Below, in pieces: positions 29,402-38,462 of a stretch of 64,000 nt of DNA. How positions within the stretch are numbered: position 1 is the first letter of the stretch; the number at the start of each line of letters is the position of its first letter. Source of the DNA: JAWOLE01 sp963815655 (lineage in GTDB: Bacteria > Acidobacteriota > Thermoanaerobaculia > UBA5066 > Gp7-AA6). The notes under the pieces were generated by a model. It saw only the letters and a list, made by a program, of their open reading frames with translations, made no database searches and was not told the origin of the DNA. The stretch is from positions 3,720,001-3,784,000 of the forward strand of contig CAWFHK010000001.1 of assembly GCA_963815655.1 (NCBI GenBank), read 5' to 3'. Both the position numbers and the translations under genes were made by a program.

Positions 29402-30193
29402 TCACGCGAGCAGTTCGCACCGCAGGACCGTCACGGCCTGGCCGCCCAGCCGCACACGCGCGCCGGCGAGCTCGATCCTGAGGACGCCGCCCCGCGCCGA
29501 GACCTGGAGGGCGAGAAACCGGTCCTTCTTCAAGCGGCGGCTCCAGAACGGCGCGAGGCAGCAGTGGGAGGAGCCGGTGACCGGGTCCTCGTTGATCCCC
29601 ACGGCAGGCGCGAAGAAGCGCGACACGAAATCGAAATCGGGTGTCGCCGAGCGGCTGGTCGCGATGACGCCGCGGGCGGCGATCGCGCAGAGCCGGCCGA
29701 AATCCGGGCGCAGGGCGCGGACGCTGTCTTCGGAATCGAGCTCGACCAGGTAGTCGAAGCGGCTCCGGCCGACGTAGCGGGGAGCGGCGCCCAGGGCCTC
29801 AGCCAGCCCGGGCGGCGCTGCGGTCTCCTCCTCCGGCGTCGCGGGGAAGTCGAGGTCGATCCAGTCGCCCCGGCGGACCGCCGTCAGGAGACCGCTGCGC
29901 GTGTGGAAGCGCGCGGCCTCGGCCGGCGGGAGGCGGCCGCTCTCCCAGAGCACGTGAGCGCTGGCCAGAGTGGCATGTCCGCAAAGGTCCACCTCGACGG
30001 CCGGCGTGAACCAGCGCAGGTCGAACCCGTCTTCCCGCGGGACGAGAAATGCGGTCTCGGCCAGGTTCATCTCGGAGGCGACGTTCTGCATCCACGCGGC
30101 GTCGCGCGGCTCCGGCAGCACGCACACCGCGGCCGGGTTGCCCGTGAACGGCCGCGACGTGAAGGCATCCACCTGGACGATCTGGAGACTCAT
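29402..30193 (-). CDS. PhzF-family isomerase
   Basis: 263 residues. Hallmarks: VDAFTSRPFTGNPAAVCVL, the catalytic Glu in MNLAETAFLVP, DLCGHATLASAHVLWE and GINEDPVTGSSHCCLAPFW. PhzF enzymes are cofactor-free and isomerise diaminopimelate-epimerase-like substrates. There is no phenazine cluster here, so the role is unknown, as for most members. Slightly short at the C-terminus compared with PhzF itself. Confidence 0.92.
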   Translation of the reverse strand: MSLQIVQVDAFTSRPFTGNPAAVCVLPEPRDAAWMQNVASEMNLAETAFLVPREDGFDLRWFTPAVEVDLCGHATLASAHVLWESGRLPPAEAARFHTRSGLLTAVRRGDWIDLDFPATPEEETAAPPGLAEALGAAPRYVGRSRFDYLVELDSEDSVRALRPDFGRLCAIAARGVIATSRSATPDFDFVSRFFAPAVGINEDPVTGSSHCCLAPFWSRRLKKDRFLALQVSARGGVLRIELAGARVRLGGQAVTVLRCELLA

Positions 30194-30320
30194 GGCGTTC
30201 TCCTCGCGCGGCCGCGCCCGCGTCGCGGGCAGCCGGGGACGAGCCCTCCCGCTCGCCCCGGTGCCCGTCCCGAGCGTATCCGAGTGTGACCGACCGACAG
30301 GGGCCTTCCCGTTCCCCCCG

Positions 30321-31466
30321 TTACTCGATCACGCGGATGTTGCGCTTCGCGCACATCTCCTTGAGGACCTCCGGCCACACCGTCACGCTCACCTCGCCCA
30401 GGTGCGCCTTGCGCAGGAGCAGCATCACCGTGCGGGACTGGCCGATGCCGCCGCCGATGGAGAGCGGGAGCGTGCCGTTGACGATTCCCTGGTGGTAGGG
30501 GAAACCCAGGAAATGGAGCTGGTTCGTCAGCTCGAGCTGCTTGCGGAGCGTCTCCGCGTTCACACGGATTCCCATGGACGATAGCTCGTGGCGCCGTTTC
30601 GTCACCGGGTTCCAGACCAGGATGTCGCCGTTCAAGCCGTGCATCGGCCGCCCGTCCTTCGAGTGCGTCCGGGTGACCCAGTCGTCGTAGTCCGCGGCGC
30701 GCATCTCGTGCGGGTAACCGTCCTTGAGAGTCCAGCCGATTCCATAGAGGAAGACCGCCGGCGTCTCTTTCAGGATCGCCGTCTCGCGCGCCTTGCGGGG
30801 CAGGTCGGGGTACATGTCCAGGAGGTCCTCGGCGTGCAGGAAGGTGAGCTTCTCCGGCAGCCGCGGGATCTTCCGGGACGCGAGCGCGGGGAAGAGCTCG
30901 AGCGCCAGGTCCTCGGCGCCCTTGATGACCTTCCAGATCCCCTCGACGGTCTTCGTCAGGAACTCGAGGCTGCGTTCCCTCGGGGTGATGACCTTCTCCC
31001 AGTCCCACTGGTCCACGTACGCGCTGTGGTCGTGATCGAGGAAGTAGTCCTTCCGGACCGCGCGCATGTCGGTGACGAGCCCTTCGCCGGGCTTCATGCC
31101 GAACTGCGCGAGGGCGATCCTCTTCCACTTGGTCGCGGCCTGCACGACCTGGGCGTCGATGGGGTTCTTCCCGTTGTCGTTGGCGATGCGGAAGCCGACC
31201 GGGCCGCGCGACCCGTCGCGATCGAGGTAGTCGTTCACGCCGCTCTCGGCGTCGACGATGAGCGGGACCTCCACCCGCATCAGATTCAGCTCGCGGCAGA
31301 GCCCGTCCTCGATGAACCGCTTGACCGCCGCGATTGCGCGCTGCGTTTCCCTCGGATCCAGAAGCGGCGTGTAGTCGTTGGGGAGGACCTTCTCCAGGTC
31401 GTCGTAATTGCCAATGCCCGGACCGGCCAGGTCGGCCTTCTTGTCGAGGACCCCCGTCGTCACCAT
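30321..31466 (-). CDS. asnA: Aspartate-ammonia ligase (asparagine synthetase A)
   Basis: 381 residues from ATG 31466. It has the AsnA fold, a class II aminoacyl-tRNA-synthetase-like enzyme that makes asparagine from aspartate and ammonia with ATP. Visible blocks: RVEVPLIVDAESGVNDYLD, RDYFLDHDHSAYVDQWDWEK-like DHDHSAYVDQWDWEKVI, YPDLPRKARETAILKETP and a C-terminal LPLSIGGGIGQSRTVMLLL. Longer than the E. coli enzyme (330). An upstream in-frame ATG at 31493 is possible but lacks a good leader. Confidence 0.88.
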   Translation of the reverse strand: MVTTGVLDKKADLAGPGIGNYDDLEKVLPNDYTPLLDPRETQRAIAAVKRFIEDGLCRELNLMRVEVPLIVDAESGVNDYLDRDGSRGPVGFRIANDNGKNPIDAQVVQAATKWKRIALAQFGMKPGEGLVTDMRAVRKDYFLDHDHSAYVDQWDWEKVITPRERSLEFLTKTVEGIWKVIKGAEDLALELFPALASRKIPRLPEKLTFLHAEDLLDMYPDLPRKARETAILKETPAVFLYGIGWTLKDGYPHEMRAADYDDWVTRTHSKDGRPMHGLNGDILVWNPVTKRRHELSSMGIRVNAETLRKQLELTNQLHFLGFPYHQGIVNGTLPLSIGGGIGQSRTVMLLLRKAHLGEVSVTVWPEVLKEMCAKRNIRVIE

Positions 31467-31741
31467 GGCAAGCCATTCCTTTCTCCGGCGCAACCGCCGG
31501 ACGTCGAGGCCGGAAAAGAGAACAGGGAGGGCCCGCTTCCGCCCCGGCCTGGCGTCAGGCGGACCCGCCCGTGGAGGATGGCCCGGGTCCTGGGCCGACA
31601 GGAAGAGCAGGATGCATCACCCGCGGGGCAGGGAGTCGCGGTTCCAGGGGCCGTCGTCGCGCGCCGGGCGGCGACGCCGGGGGCGAAATGATCCAGGTGC
31701 ATCGGAGGGAAATCGAGGGGGTCGTCTAAGGTATATGCATT

Positions 31742-33121
31742 ATGAGCTGGCAAGATCAGTATCGCTGGAAAGTGTCCACGGCGGCCGAAGCGGTGAGGGC
31801 GATTCCGCCGCGCACGCGCATCCTGATCGGCTCGGGAGCGTCCGAGCCTTCCCGCCTCGTCGAGTCGATGGTGCGCGACGGGACGCACCTGTGCGGCAAC
31901 GAGATCGTGCATCTGCTGACGCTCGGTCCCGCTCCGTACGTCGCTCCGGGACTGGAGGGGCGCTTCCGCCACATGGCTTTCTTCATCGGGAAGAACGTCC
32001 GTTCGGCCGTGCAGGAGGGGCGCGCCGACTTCATGCCGGTCTTCCTCTCGGAGATCCCGCAGCTGATCTTGAACGGCCGCGTGAAGGTGGACGTGGCGAT
32101 GATCCAGGTCAGCCCGCCCGACCGCCACGGCTTCTGCAGCCTCGGCGTCTCCGTGGACATCGTGAGGGCAGCCGTGGACACGGCGAGTCTCATCCTGGCC
32201 GAGGTCAACTCGTGCATGCCGCGCACCCTCGGAGACTCGTTCATCCACGTGGACCGTCTCGCGCGCATGGTCCCGGTGGACTATCCGCTCCACGAGCTGG
32301 CCCCCGAGCCGCTCGACGACGTCTGCCGGCAGATCGGACTCCACGCGGCCGGCCTCATCCAGGACGGCGCGTGCCTGCAGATGGGAATCGGCCGCATCCC
32401 GGACGCCGTGCTCTCGTGTCTCGGCGACCGCAACGACCTCGGCATCCACACCGAGATGTTCTCCGACGGCGCGATGCGCCTGGCCCAGGCCGGCGTGATC
32501 ACCGGCCGGCGGAAGACCCTTCTGCCGGGCAAGATCGTCACCTCCTTCGTGATGGGCACCAAGGCGCTCTACGACTGGGTGGACGACAACCCGTCGGTGG
32601 AGATGCGGCCGTCGAGCTTCACCAACGACCCCTTCCAGATCGCCCGCAACGACAACATGGTCGCCATCAACTCGGCGCTCGCCGTGGACCTGACGGGCCA
32701 GGTGGCGGCGGACACGATCGCCGGACGCTTCTTCTCCGGCATCGGCGGGCAGGTGGACTTCATCCGCGGGTCGGCGCGCAGCAAGGGAGGCCGCCCCATC
32801 ATCGCCCTCCCCTCCACGGCCAAGGACGGAGCCATCAGCCGCATCCAGCCGAGCCTCGAAGCCGGGGCCGGCGTCGTGACCAGCCGCGGAGACATTCACT
32901 ACGTCGTCACCGAGCACGGCGTCGCGGACCTCTGGGGAAAGAACATCCGCCAGCGGACCTGCGCCCTGATCGGGATCGCGCACCCGGACTTCCGCCCCGA
33001 GCTCATCACCGCGGCGAAGAACCGGCGCTACATCTTCCAGGCGGGGAGCGACGCCGGGCCCGAGCAGCCCGTCCCGGCGCCGCCGCCAACGGTGGAGGTG
33101 TTCGCGGCCGACCCGGACTGA
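31742..33121 (+). CDS. Acetyl-CoA hydrolase/CoA-transferase family protein
   Basis: 459 residues, family I CoA-transferase. The catalytic Glu lies in LGIHTEMFSDGAMRLAQ; other blocks are TRILIGSGASEPSRLV, MIQVSPPDRHGFCSLG, QMGIGRIPDAVLS and IHYVVTEHGVADLWGKNIRQ. Members move CoA between acetate and acids such as 4-hydroxybutyrate, succinate or branched acids. It is divergent from AsnA and convergent with the 2-oxoacid:ferredoxin genes, whose acyl-CoA products it may use. Length is standard. Confidence 0.9.
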   Translation: MSWQDQYRWKVSTAAEAVRAIPPRTRILIGSGASEPSRLVESMVRDGTHLCGNEIVHLLTLGPAPYVAPGLEGRFRHMAFFIGKNVRSAVQEGRADFMPVFLSEIPQLILNGRVKVDVAMIQVSPPDRHGFCSLGVSVDIVRAAVDTASLILAEVNSCMPRTLGDSFIHVDRLARMVPVDYPLHELAPEPLDDVCRQIGLHAAGLIQDGACLQMGIGRIPDAVLSCLGDRNDLGIHTEMFSDGAMRLAQAGVITGRRKTLLPGKIVTSFVMGTKALYDWVDDNPSVEMRPSSFTNDPFQIARNDNMVAINSALAVDLTGQVAADTIAGRFFSGIGGQVDFIRGSARSKGGRPIIALPSTAKDGAISRIQPSLEAGAGVVTSRGDIHYVVTEHGVADLWGKNIRQRTCALIGIAHPDFRPELITAAKNRRYIFQAGSDAGPEQPVPAPPPTVEVFAADPD

Positions 33122-33135
33122 TCCGGAACGGGAGT

Positions 33136-33154
33136 CGAGAGTCCCCGACTCTCG
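33136..33154. terminator. Bidirectional terminator hairpin
   Basis: CGAGAGTC, CCC, GACTCTCG: a perfect 8-base stem with a 3-base loop between the converging CoA-transferase and Cys-rich genes. Confidence 0.55.
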
Positions 33155-33156
33155 GA

Positions 33157-33426
33157 TCAGGAGGGCGGCTGGGGAAATTTCCGGGACACGAGGACGTCCA
33201 CCTGCTCGAACACCCGGTTGCAGGATTCGCACTGGCTCTGGCCGCAGCCGCACGGGACGCCGTCGGCCTGCGCGTCCGTGCAGCGGGGCTCCTGCCCGAG
33301 GCGAACGAGATCTCCCACGACGTCGAGGATGCGGCTCTTGAGCCGGGAGTCGGCGATGTCGCGGAGGCCGCGGATCAACTCGTGCTCGGCGGTCGTGAGC
33401 GGGATCGAAAGCCGCGTCTCTGTCAT
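33157..33426 (-). CDS. Small Cys-rich protein linked to the oxidoreductase operon
   Basis: 89 residues from ATG 33426, whose ATGA overlaps the stop of the preceding oxidoreductase gene. The N-terminal half is helical (LTTAEHELIRGLRDIADSRL and SRILDVVGDLVRLGQEPRC), the C-terminal half has CGCGQSQCESCNRVFEQ, four or five cysteines that could bind zinc or iron-sulfur. Co-translation with the 2-oxoacid oxidoreductase suggests an accessory or electron-carrier role. Family not recognised. Confidence 0.75.
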   Translation of the reverse strand: MTETRLSIPLTTAEHELIRGLRDIADSRLKSRILDVVGDLVRLGQEPRCTDAQADGVPCGCGQSQCESCNRVFEQVDVLVSRKFPQPPS

Positions 33427-34861
33427 GCCACGACTCCTTCGGGGCAGGGAACTTCCCCGGAGATCGCCTTCGCGCCCCGGGCGAAGGCCTCCTCGTTGGC
33501 GGCGACGAGCGCCGGTTTCTGGCGGAGCGCCCGCCGGATGACGGCCAGGAACGTCTCCCTCGGGAAGATCCCGGTCGCGGCGCACAGCGCGCCCAGGGCG
33601 ACGATGTTCTTGAACAATGGCCGGCCGAGCTCGACCGCGACTTGCGTGAACGGGACGCCGTGGACCCGGACCCCGGGGAGGGGCGGCGGTTCGGCGATGA
33701 CGGAGCTGTCGTAGAGGACGGTTCCCCCCCCGCGACGGCGGGCCCGAATTTCGCCAGGCTCGGCGCGTTGAACGCGATCAGGACGTGCGGATGCGGTGAG
33801 GCGGGGGAGAGGACCTCTTCCCGCGCCACGTGGACGTCGGCGTAGGAAGTGCCGCCTCGCGATTCGGGTCCGTAGCTGGGGATGTGGGTGGCGTCGAACC
33901 CCTCGTCGATGCCGGCCTGGGCGATGAGCATCGCAGCGGTCTGCGCCCCGTCGCCGCCGGCGCCGGCGAGCTTCAGCGCGATGTCGCTCGCGTGGATGTG
34001 CTCCGGGAAGCCCTCGCCGAAGCGCTCCGGCGGAGTCTCGGAGCCTCCGAGCGCCCGGATCAACCGGTCGGGCTCGAAGGAGGGGCGGGAGAGGTGAAAC
34101 CAGGGCTCCGCCGCCGTGTCCTTCTTCACGCCGAGCGGGAAGACGGGGAGCATCTGCTCCTTCACCCACTTCTCGGCTTCGGAGGGAGTCATCTTCAGAT
34201 GCGTCGGGCACTCGGCGAGCACCTCGACGAACGCGAAGCCTCTCCCCTCGGCCTGGATCGCGATCGCCTTCTTGATGGCCTTTTTCGCTTTCACTCTTTG
34301 CTTGGCGTCGAAGAGAGCGACGCGCTCGACATACACGGGGCCGTCCAGCCCCGCGATGAGCTCGGCCATCTTCATCGGCGCCCCCATCAGGCGCGTCCGT
34401 CCCAAGGGGCTCGTCGTGGTCTTCTGACCCATGAGCGTCGTCGGGGCCATCTGGCCGCCGGTCATTCCGTAGATGGCGTTGTTGATGAACACGACCGTGA
34501 GGGGGATGCCGAGCTGCGCCGTCGAGACGATCTCCGCGAGGCCGATCGAGGCGAGGTCGCCGTCCCCCTGGTAGCTGATCACGATGGAATCGGGATTGGC
34601 GAGCTTGTGGCCGAGCGCCACCGCGGGAGCGCGCCCGTGCGCGGCCTGCGAATTGCCGACGTCGAAGTAGTAGTAGAGGAAGACCGCGCAGCCGACCGGC
34701 GAGACCGCGACGGTCCGGTCCTGGATGCCCAGCTCCTCGATCGCCTCCGCGAGGAACTTGTGGGCGAGGCCGTGCCCGCAGCCGGCGCAGTAGTGCGTGG
34801 CGTGGGCCTTGAGGCCTTCGCCGCCGGCGTGACGCTCGAAGTTCTGGTAGAAGACGCTCAT
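33423..34861 (-). CDS. 2-oxoacid:ferredoxin oxidoreductase, fused beta-gamma subunits (frameshift at G8)
   Basis: Beta (TPP-binding) part: THYCAGCGHGLAHKFLAEAI, VSPVGCAVFLYYY, YQGDGDLASIGLAEIV with the GDG thiamine motif, and FINNAIYGMTGGQMAPTT. At about residue 310 the gamma domain follows: SDIALKLAGAGGDGAQTAAM and THIPSYGPESRGGTSYADV. At a run of eight G (coding strand; C8 at 33724-33731) the frame shifts. One extra G would restore GGGTVLYDSSV and the tail to a TGA at 33423, about 479 residues in all. It is either an assembly or read error or a disabled or slippery gene. It overlaps the alpha gene by four bases. Confidence 0.8.
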
Positions 34862-36255
34862 GCGACCGCCTTTCGATCGCCGAGGACGTGCGCGACGATC
34901 TCGCTCTGCTGCGGCAGGATCCCGCCGGCCCGGCGAACCGACTCGATGGGGGCATGGCCGGAGAGGTTCGCGTGGGAGAGCGCGAGGCGCAGCTCGTCCT
35001 CGAGCTGGCCGTTGGAGGCCTCGACGACGACGATCCTCTTCGCGTTTCCGAGGAGCGGCTCGAGCTTCTCGATCGGGAACGGCCAGAGCGTGACGGGGCG
35101 GAAGAGGCCCGCCCGGACGCCCTCCCGGCGCAGCGCGCGGACGGCGCCCTTGGCCATGCGGCCCGGCGTGTTGCAGGCCACGATCAGCACCTCGGCGTCC
35201 TCGACCTCGAAGAGATCGGCGCGCTGCTCGGCCCGCATTCGGTCGTACTTTTCGTTCAGATGCCGGTTGTGGTCCTCGAGGTCCCGCTCGGAGAGGTAGA
35301 TCGAGTTGATCAGGTTGGCGCGGTGGCCGGCGTCGCCGAAGACCGCCCATTCGGGGATCCCGGGCTCGACCATGGTCTGTGGGAGAGCGACCTTCCCCGT
35401 CATCTGCCCCAGGTACCCGTCGCTCAGGACGACGACCGGGTTGCGGTACCGGAAGGCGAGGTCGAAGGCGAGGCGCGTGAAGTCGAGCATCTCCTGCGGT
35501 GTCGACGGGGCGAGCACGATGCCGTGCGTGTTGCCGTGGCCGAGCCCCCGGCACGCGAGCTTGATGTCCGCCTGCTCGGGAGCGATATTTCCGAGGCCGG
35601 GCCCGCCCCGCATCACGTTGACAAAGACGGCCGGCACCTCGGCGCCGATCATGTAGGAGATCCCCTCGAGCATCAGGCTGAAGCCGGGCGAGGAGGTGAA
35701 CGTCATGCAGCGAAGCCCCGCGCCGCCGCAGCCGTACATCATGTTGACCGTCGCCACCTCGCTGACCGCCTGGAGGAAGACGCCGTCGAGATCCGGGAGG
35801 AGCTTGGCCATCAGCTCGGCCCCCTCGGTCGAAGGGGTGATCGGGTAACCGAAGACGTGCCGGCAGCCCGCGAGCAGCGCGCCGATCGCCGAGGCGTAGT
35901 TGCCCTTGACGACGAGCGGCGCGAGCGGCGGCAGCGCGACGACCCGGTCGGGAATCGCGACGGGGTCCGGCGCCGTGGACCCGCGCGCGCCGAAGAGCTC
36001 TTCGGGATCGGAGAGATCGAAGCCGGCGTCCGGGGAGATCTCCCGGAGGCCGTAGGGCTCGGGACAGGCGTCGATGCAGAGGCCGCAGGCCGTGCAGTCC
36101 TCCAGATGGAGCACCACCGGCACGAGGCCCGTCCGGGGGTCGATGCCGTCCGCGAGCTCGATGCACCGCTTCGCGCACGCCTCGATACACCTTCCACACC
36201 CTTTGCAGAACCGGGACAGGAGGAAGGGCTTTTGCCTTTCTCGAACGACGGCCAT
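34858..36255 (-). CDS. vorB: 2-oxoacid:ferredoxin oxidoreductase alpha subunit with N-terminal ferredoxin, VorB type
   Basis: 465 residues. A 2[4Fe-4S] ferredoxin (delta-type) domain is fused at the front: CKGCGRCIEACAKRC (17-31) and CTACGLCIDACPEPYG. The alpha domain follows from about residue 115: GCRHVFGYPITPSTEGAEL, SEVATVNMMYGCGGAGLRCM, MRGGPGLGNIAPEQADIKLA and a C-terminal NTPGRMAKGAVRALR. The closest pattern is VorB, so branched-chain 2-oxoacids (valine, leucine, isoleucine) are the likely substrates, giving acyl-CoA, CO2 and reduced ferredoxin. First gene of a three-gene operon. Confidence 0.88.
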   Translation of the reverse strand: MAVVRERQKPFLLSRFCKGCGRCIEACAKRCIELADGIDPRTGLVPVVLHLEDCTACGLCIDACPEPYGLREISPDAGFDLSDPEELFGARGSTAPDPVAIPDRVVALPPLAPLVVKGNYASAIGALLAGCRHVFGYPITPSTEGAELMAKLLPDLDGVFLQAVSEVATVNMMYGCGGAGLRCMTFTSSPGFSLMLEGISYMIGAEVPAVFVNVMRGGPGLGNIAPEQADIKLACRGLGHGNTHGIVLAPSTPQEMLDFTRLAFDLAFRYRNPVVVLSDGYLGQMTGKVALPQTMVEPGIPEWAVFGDAGHRANLINSIYLSERDLEDHNRHLNEKYDRMRAEQRADLFEVEDAEVLIVACNTPGRMAKGAVRALRREGVRAGLFRPVTLWPFPIEKLEPLLGNAKRIVVVEASNGQLEDELRLALSHANLSGHAPIESVRRAGGILPQQSEIVAHVLGDRKAVA

Positions 36256-36434
36256 GTTCAGACTCCCTGTCGCGAGCCAGGAGGGGAGATCCGCCCCTGC
36301 CCTGTCACGCTAGCGTCGTTTCCAGGGACCCGCCTGCTTCAAATGAATCATTTTGGGCGAGCGGCCGGCCGCCCGCGGGCCGGCGGCGCAAGCGGAGACG
36401 AGATCGGCGAACGCCGCTTTGGATTCCGGCGCGC

Positions 36435-37004
36435 TTACGAGGCGGCAGCCCGCCGGACGCCCCGGGGCGACGCGTTCCGGACCGGCGCCGAACGCAGGTT
36501 CCGAAGGAACTCCGCCATGTGGCAGTCCTGGCAGATCTTGGAGTGTGTCGCGAGGATCTTCGGGAGGTCCTGGGGAGGAACCTCGTCCCACTCGATCCGG
36601 GTCTTTCGGTCCGGGCTCATCAGGACGGGCTTGCGCCCGCCGCGGCCGACCTCTCCGATGTCCGCGTCGCACAGCGCGCAACGCGCGCCGCGGTACGCGC
36701 TGGCCAGGATCGACCGCACGCTGCAGGCGCCCGGCGCCGCCTTGATCTGCGACAGGCACTCCTGGCCGCAGTTGCGTTTCTCGGGCCACCGGGAGCAGGA
36801 CTTGATCCGGAGGTCCGCCTTGCCGGTCAGATTGGTCGCGGCCGCGCGCACGACATGGAGCTTCACGGCCACCGCCGCGCCGGTGTCCGGGCAGGCCAGG
36901 ACATGCGCTTTGCTGTACAAGCGATAGCCGCGAATTGCCATCCAGGTGAGCAGAAACGCGGAGCCGCCGAACGCTGCCCCGAACGTGAGCAAGGCGATCG
37001 TCAT
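36435..37004 (-). CDS. Membrane-anchored Cys-rich protein with a CxxCH motif
   Basis: 189 residues from ATG 37004 (AAGGAAAAAC leader). One N-terminal membrane helix (LLTFGAAFGGSAFLLTWMAI) is followed by cysteine pairs: CPDTG, CSRWPEKRNCGQECL, CALCD and finally CQDCH. The last is a possible c-type haem site, the others could bind zinc or iron-sulfur. A longer start at 37055 is possible. The gene is divergent from a DUF2911 operon. No family recognised; an electron-transfer or redox-sensor role is guesswork. Confidence 0.6.
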   Translation of the reverse strand: MTIALLTFGAAFGGSAFLLTWMAIRGYRLYSKAHVLACPDTGAAVAVKLHVVRAAATNLTGKADLRIKSCSRWPEKRNCGQECLSQIKAAPGACSVRSILASAYRGARCALCDADIGEVGRGGRKPVLMSPDRKTRIEWDEVPPQDLPKILATHSKICQDCHMAEFLRNLRSAPVRNASPRGVRRAAAS

Positions 37005-37125
37005 GAGTTTTTCCTTGAAAAACGCAGTTTCGGGCTTCCTCTTCCTTCGCGCCATGATGCAAACGCATCGTTCTTCCGTGGGCTAGAATCGGCGCTCCCG
37101 GCACGGGACATAAGGAGAACGGCGA

Positions 37126-38010
37126 ATGAACAGGCGTTGCGCGGGTTCGATGGTCATCCTCTTTTTTCTCTGCTCCGCGCGGGCGGCGTGGGGGCAGCTC
37201 CAGACGCCGGCGCCCAGCCCCAACGCCTCGGTGTCGCAGACGTTCGGCGTCACGAAGGTGGAGGTCGTCTACAGCCGGCCCCACGTGAAGGGCCCGAGCC
37301 GGAAGGAGGAGCGGGTGATCTGGGGCGCCCTCGTTCCGTACGACAAGGTCTGGCGTACAGGAGCCAACGCGGTCACGAAGTTCACGGTGGACACCGACGT
37401 CCTGGTCGAGGGGCAGAATCTCGCGGCCGGTTCCTACGGGCTCTTCACGATCCCCGGGAAGACCGAGTGGACGGTCATCTTCAACAGGCAGTCGACGGGC
37501 TCGCCGGCCGACTACAGCGCCGAGAAGGACGCCCTGCGCGTCCGGGTCAAGCCCGAGGCCGCGGACATGCGCGATCTCTTCACGATCGGATTCCCGCAGG
37601 TCACGCCCAACTCCGCCGTGATGGCGATGAGGTGGGAGAAGCTCTCGGTCCCCGTGAACCTCACGGTGGACACGAACGCGCTGTTTCTCTCGAACGCGAA
37701 GGAGGCCGTCGCGAAGGCGAAGGCCGACGACTGGCGTACGCCGCTGACGGCCGCGCGCTACCTCCACGACAACAAGTACGCTCCGGCCGAGGCCGGGGCG
37801 TTTCTCGACAAGTCCCTGGCGGTCAAGGAAACCTTCGCGAACCTCTCGCTGAAGGCGAACATCCTGGCCGGCGAGGGGAAGAGCAGGGAAGCCGCGGCAG
37901 CCGCGGAGAAAGCCCTGGCCCTGAAGGACTCCGAGCCCAAGCCCTCCGCCGATGCCGTGGCGGAGCTGGAGAAGAAAGCCGCGGAGTGGAAGGCGGCCAG
38001 GCAGCCATGA
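37126..38010 (+). CDS. DUF2911 domain exported protein
   Basis: 294 residues. Signal peptide to AAWGQ after a TAAGGAGAAC site. DUF2911 blocks: VEVVYSRPHVKGPSRKEERV, GALVPYDKVWRTGANAVTKF, LAAGSYGLFTIPGKTEWTVI. The last 90 residues are helical TPR-like repeats (ARYLHDNKYAPAEAGAFLDK, then SREAAAAAEKALALKD). Common in Bacteroidota and Acidobacteriota; function unknown. First gene of a tightly overlapped operon. Confidence 0.87.
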   Translation: MNRRCAGSMVILFFLCSARAAWGQLQTPAPSPNASVSQTFGVTKVEVVYSRPHVKGPSRKEERVIWGALVPYDKVWRTGANAVTKFTVDTDVLVEGQNLAAGSYGLFTIPGKTEWTVIFNRQSTGSPADYSAEKDALRVRVKPEAADMRDLFTIGFPQVTPNSAVMAMRWEKLSVPVNLTVDTNALFLSNAKEAVAKAKADDWRTPLTAARYLHDNKYAPAEAGAFLDKSLAVKETFANLSLKANILAGEGKSREAAAAAEKALALKDSEPKPSADAVAELEKKAAEWKAARQP

Positions 38011-38462
38011 TCGTCGGCGCGCATTCGATCATCTACAGCGCGGACCCGGAGGCCGACCGCGGCTTCCTGCGGGACGTGCTCGGGCTGCCGAGCGTGGACG
38101 TGGGGGAGGGCTGGCTGATCTTCGGGTTGCCGCCGGCGGAAGTCGCCGTGCACCCCTCCGACGAGAACGGCGTGCACGAGCTCTTCCTGATGTGCGACGA
38201 CGTCAAGGCCTTCGTCGCCGAGATGAAGAGACACAGGATCGCGTGCGGCCCGGTCCAGAGCCAGGGCTGGGGCCTGCTGACGAACGTCGCCCTGCCGGGC
38301 GGCGGCAAGCTCGGCGTCTACCAGCCGCGGCACGCGCGGCCTCAGGCGATGAGCGCCGGCAACGGGAAGAAGAAGAGCGCCGGGCGCGCGGCGAAGCGGC
38401 CCGCCGGAAGGGTTGCGGCGAAGACGCCCCGCCGCAAGCCGGGGGCGCGCCGGGATCGGTGA
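38007..38462 (+). CDS. VOC family protein with basic tail
   Basis: 151 residues, starting in the ATGA overlap with the previous gene. The single VOC half reads VGAHSIIYSADPEADRGFLR, DVLGLPSVDVGEGWLIFGLP and VKAFVAEMKRHRIACGPVQ, then ALPGGGKLGVYQPRHAR. The last 40 residues are almost all Lys, Arg, Ala and Gly, an uncommon extension that could bind nucleic acid or the envelope. Substrate unknown. Confidence 0.82.
   Translation: MIVGAHSIIYSADPEADRGFLRDVLGLPSVDVGEGWLIFGLPPAEVAVHPSDENGVHELFLMCDDVKAFVAEMKRHRIACGPVQSQGWGLLTNVALPGGGKLGVYQPRHARPQAMSAGNGKKKSAGRAAKRPAGRVAAKTPRRKPGARRDR

Noticed and set aside
29402..30193. Phenazine biosynthesis
   Set aside because: A lone PhzF-family gene without other phz genes; the family is mostly of unknown function.
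31460..33420. Minus-strand open frame continuing past the beta-gamma oxidoreductase across the CoA-transferase
   Set aside because: After the G8 frameshift it runs antisense through an obvious plus-strand gene and encodes low-complexity charged sequence.
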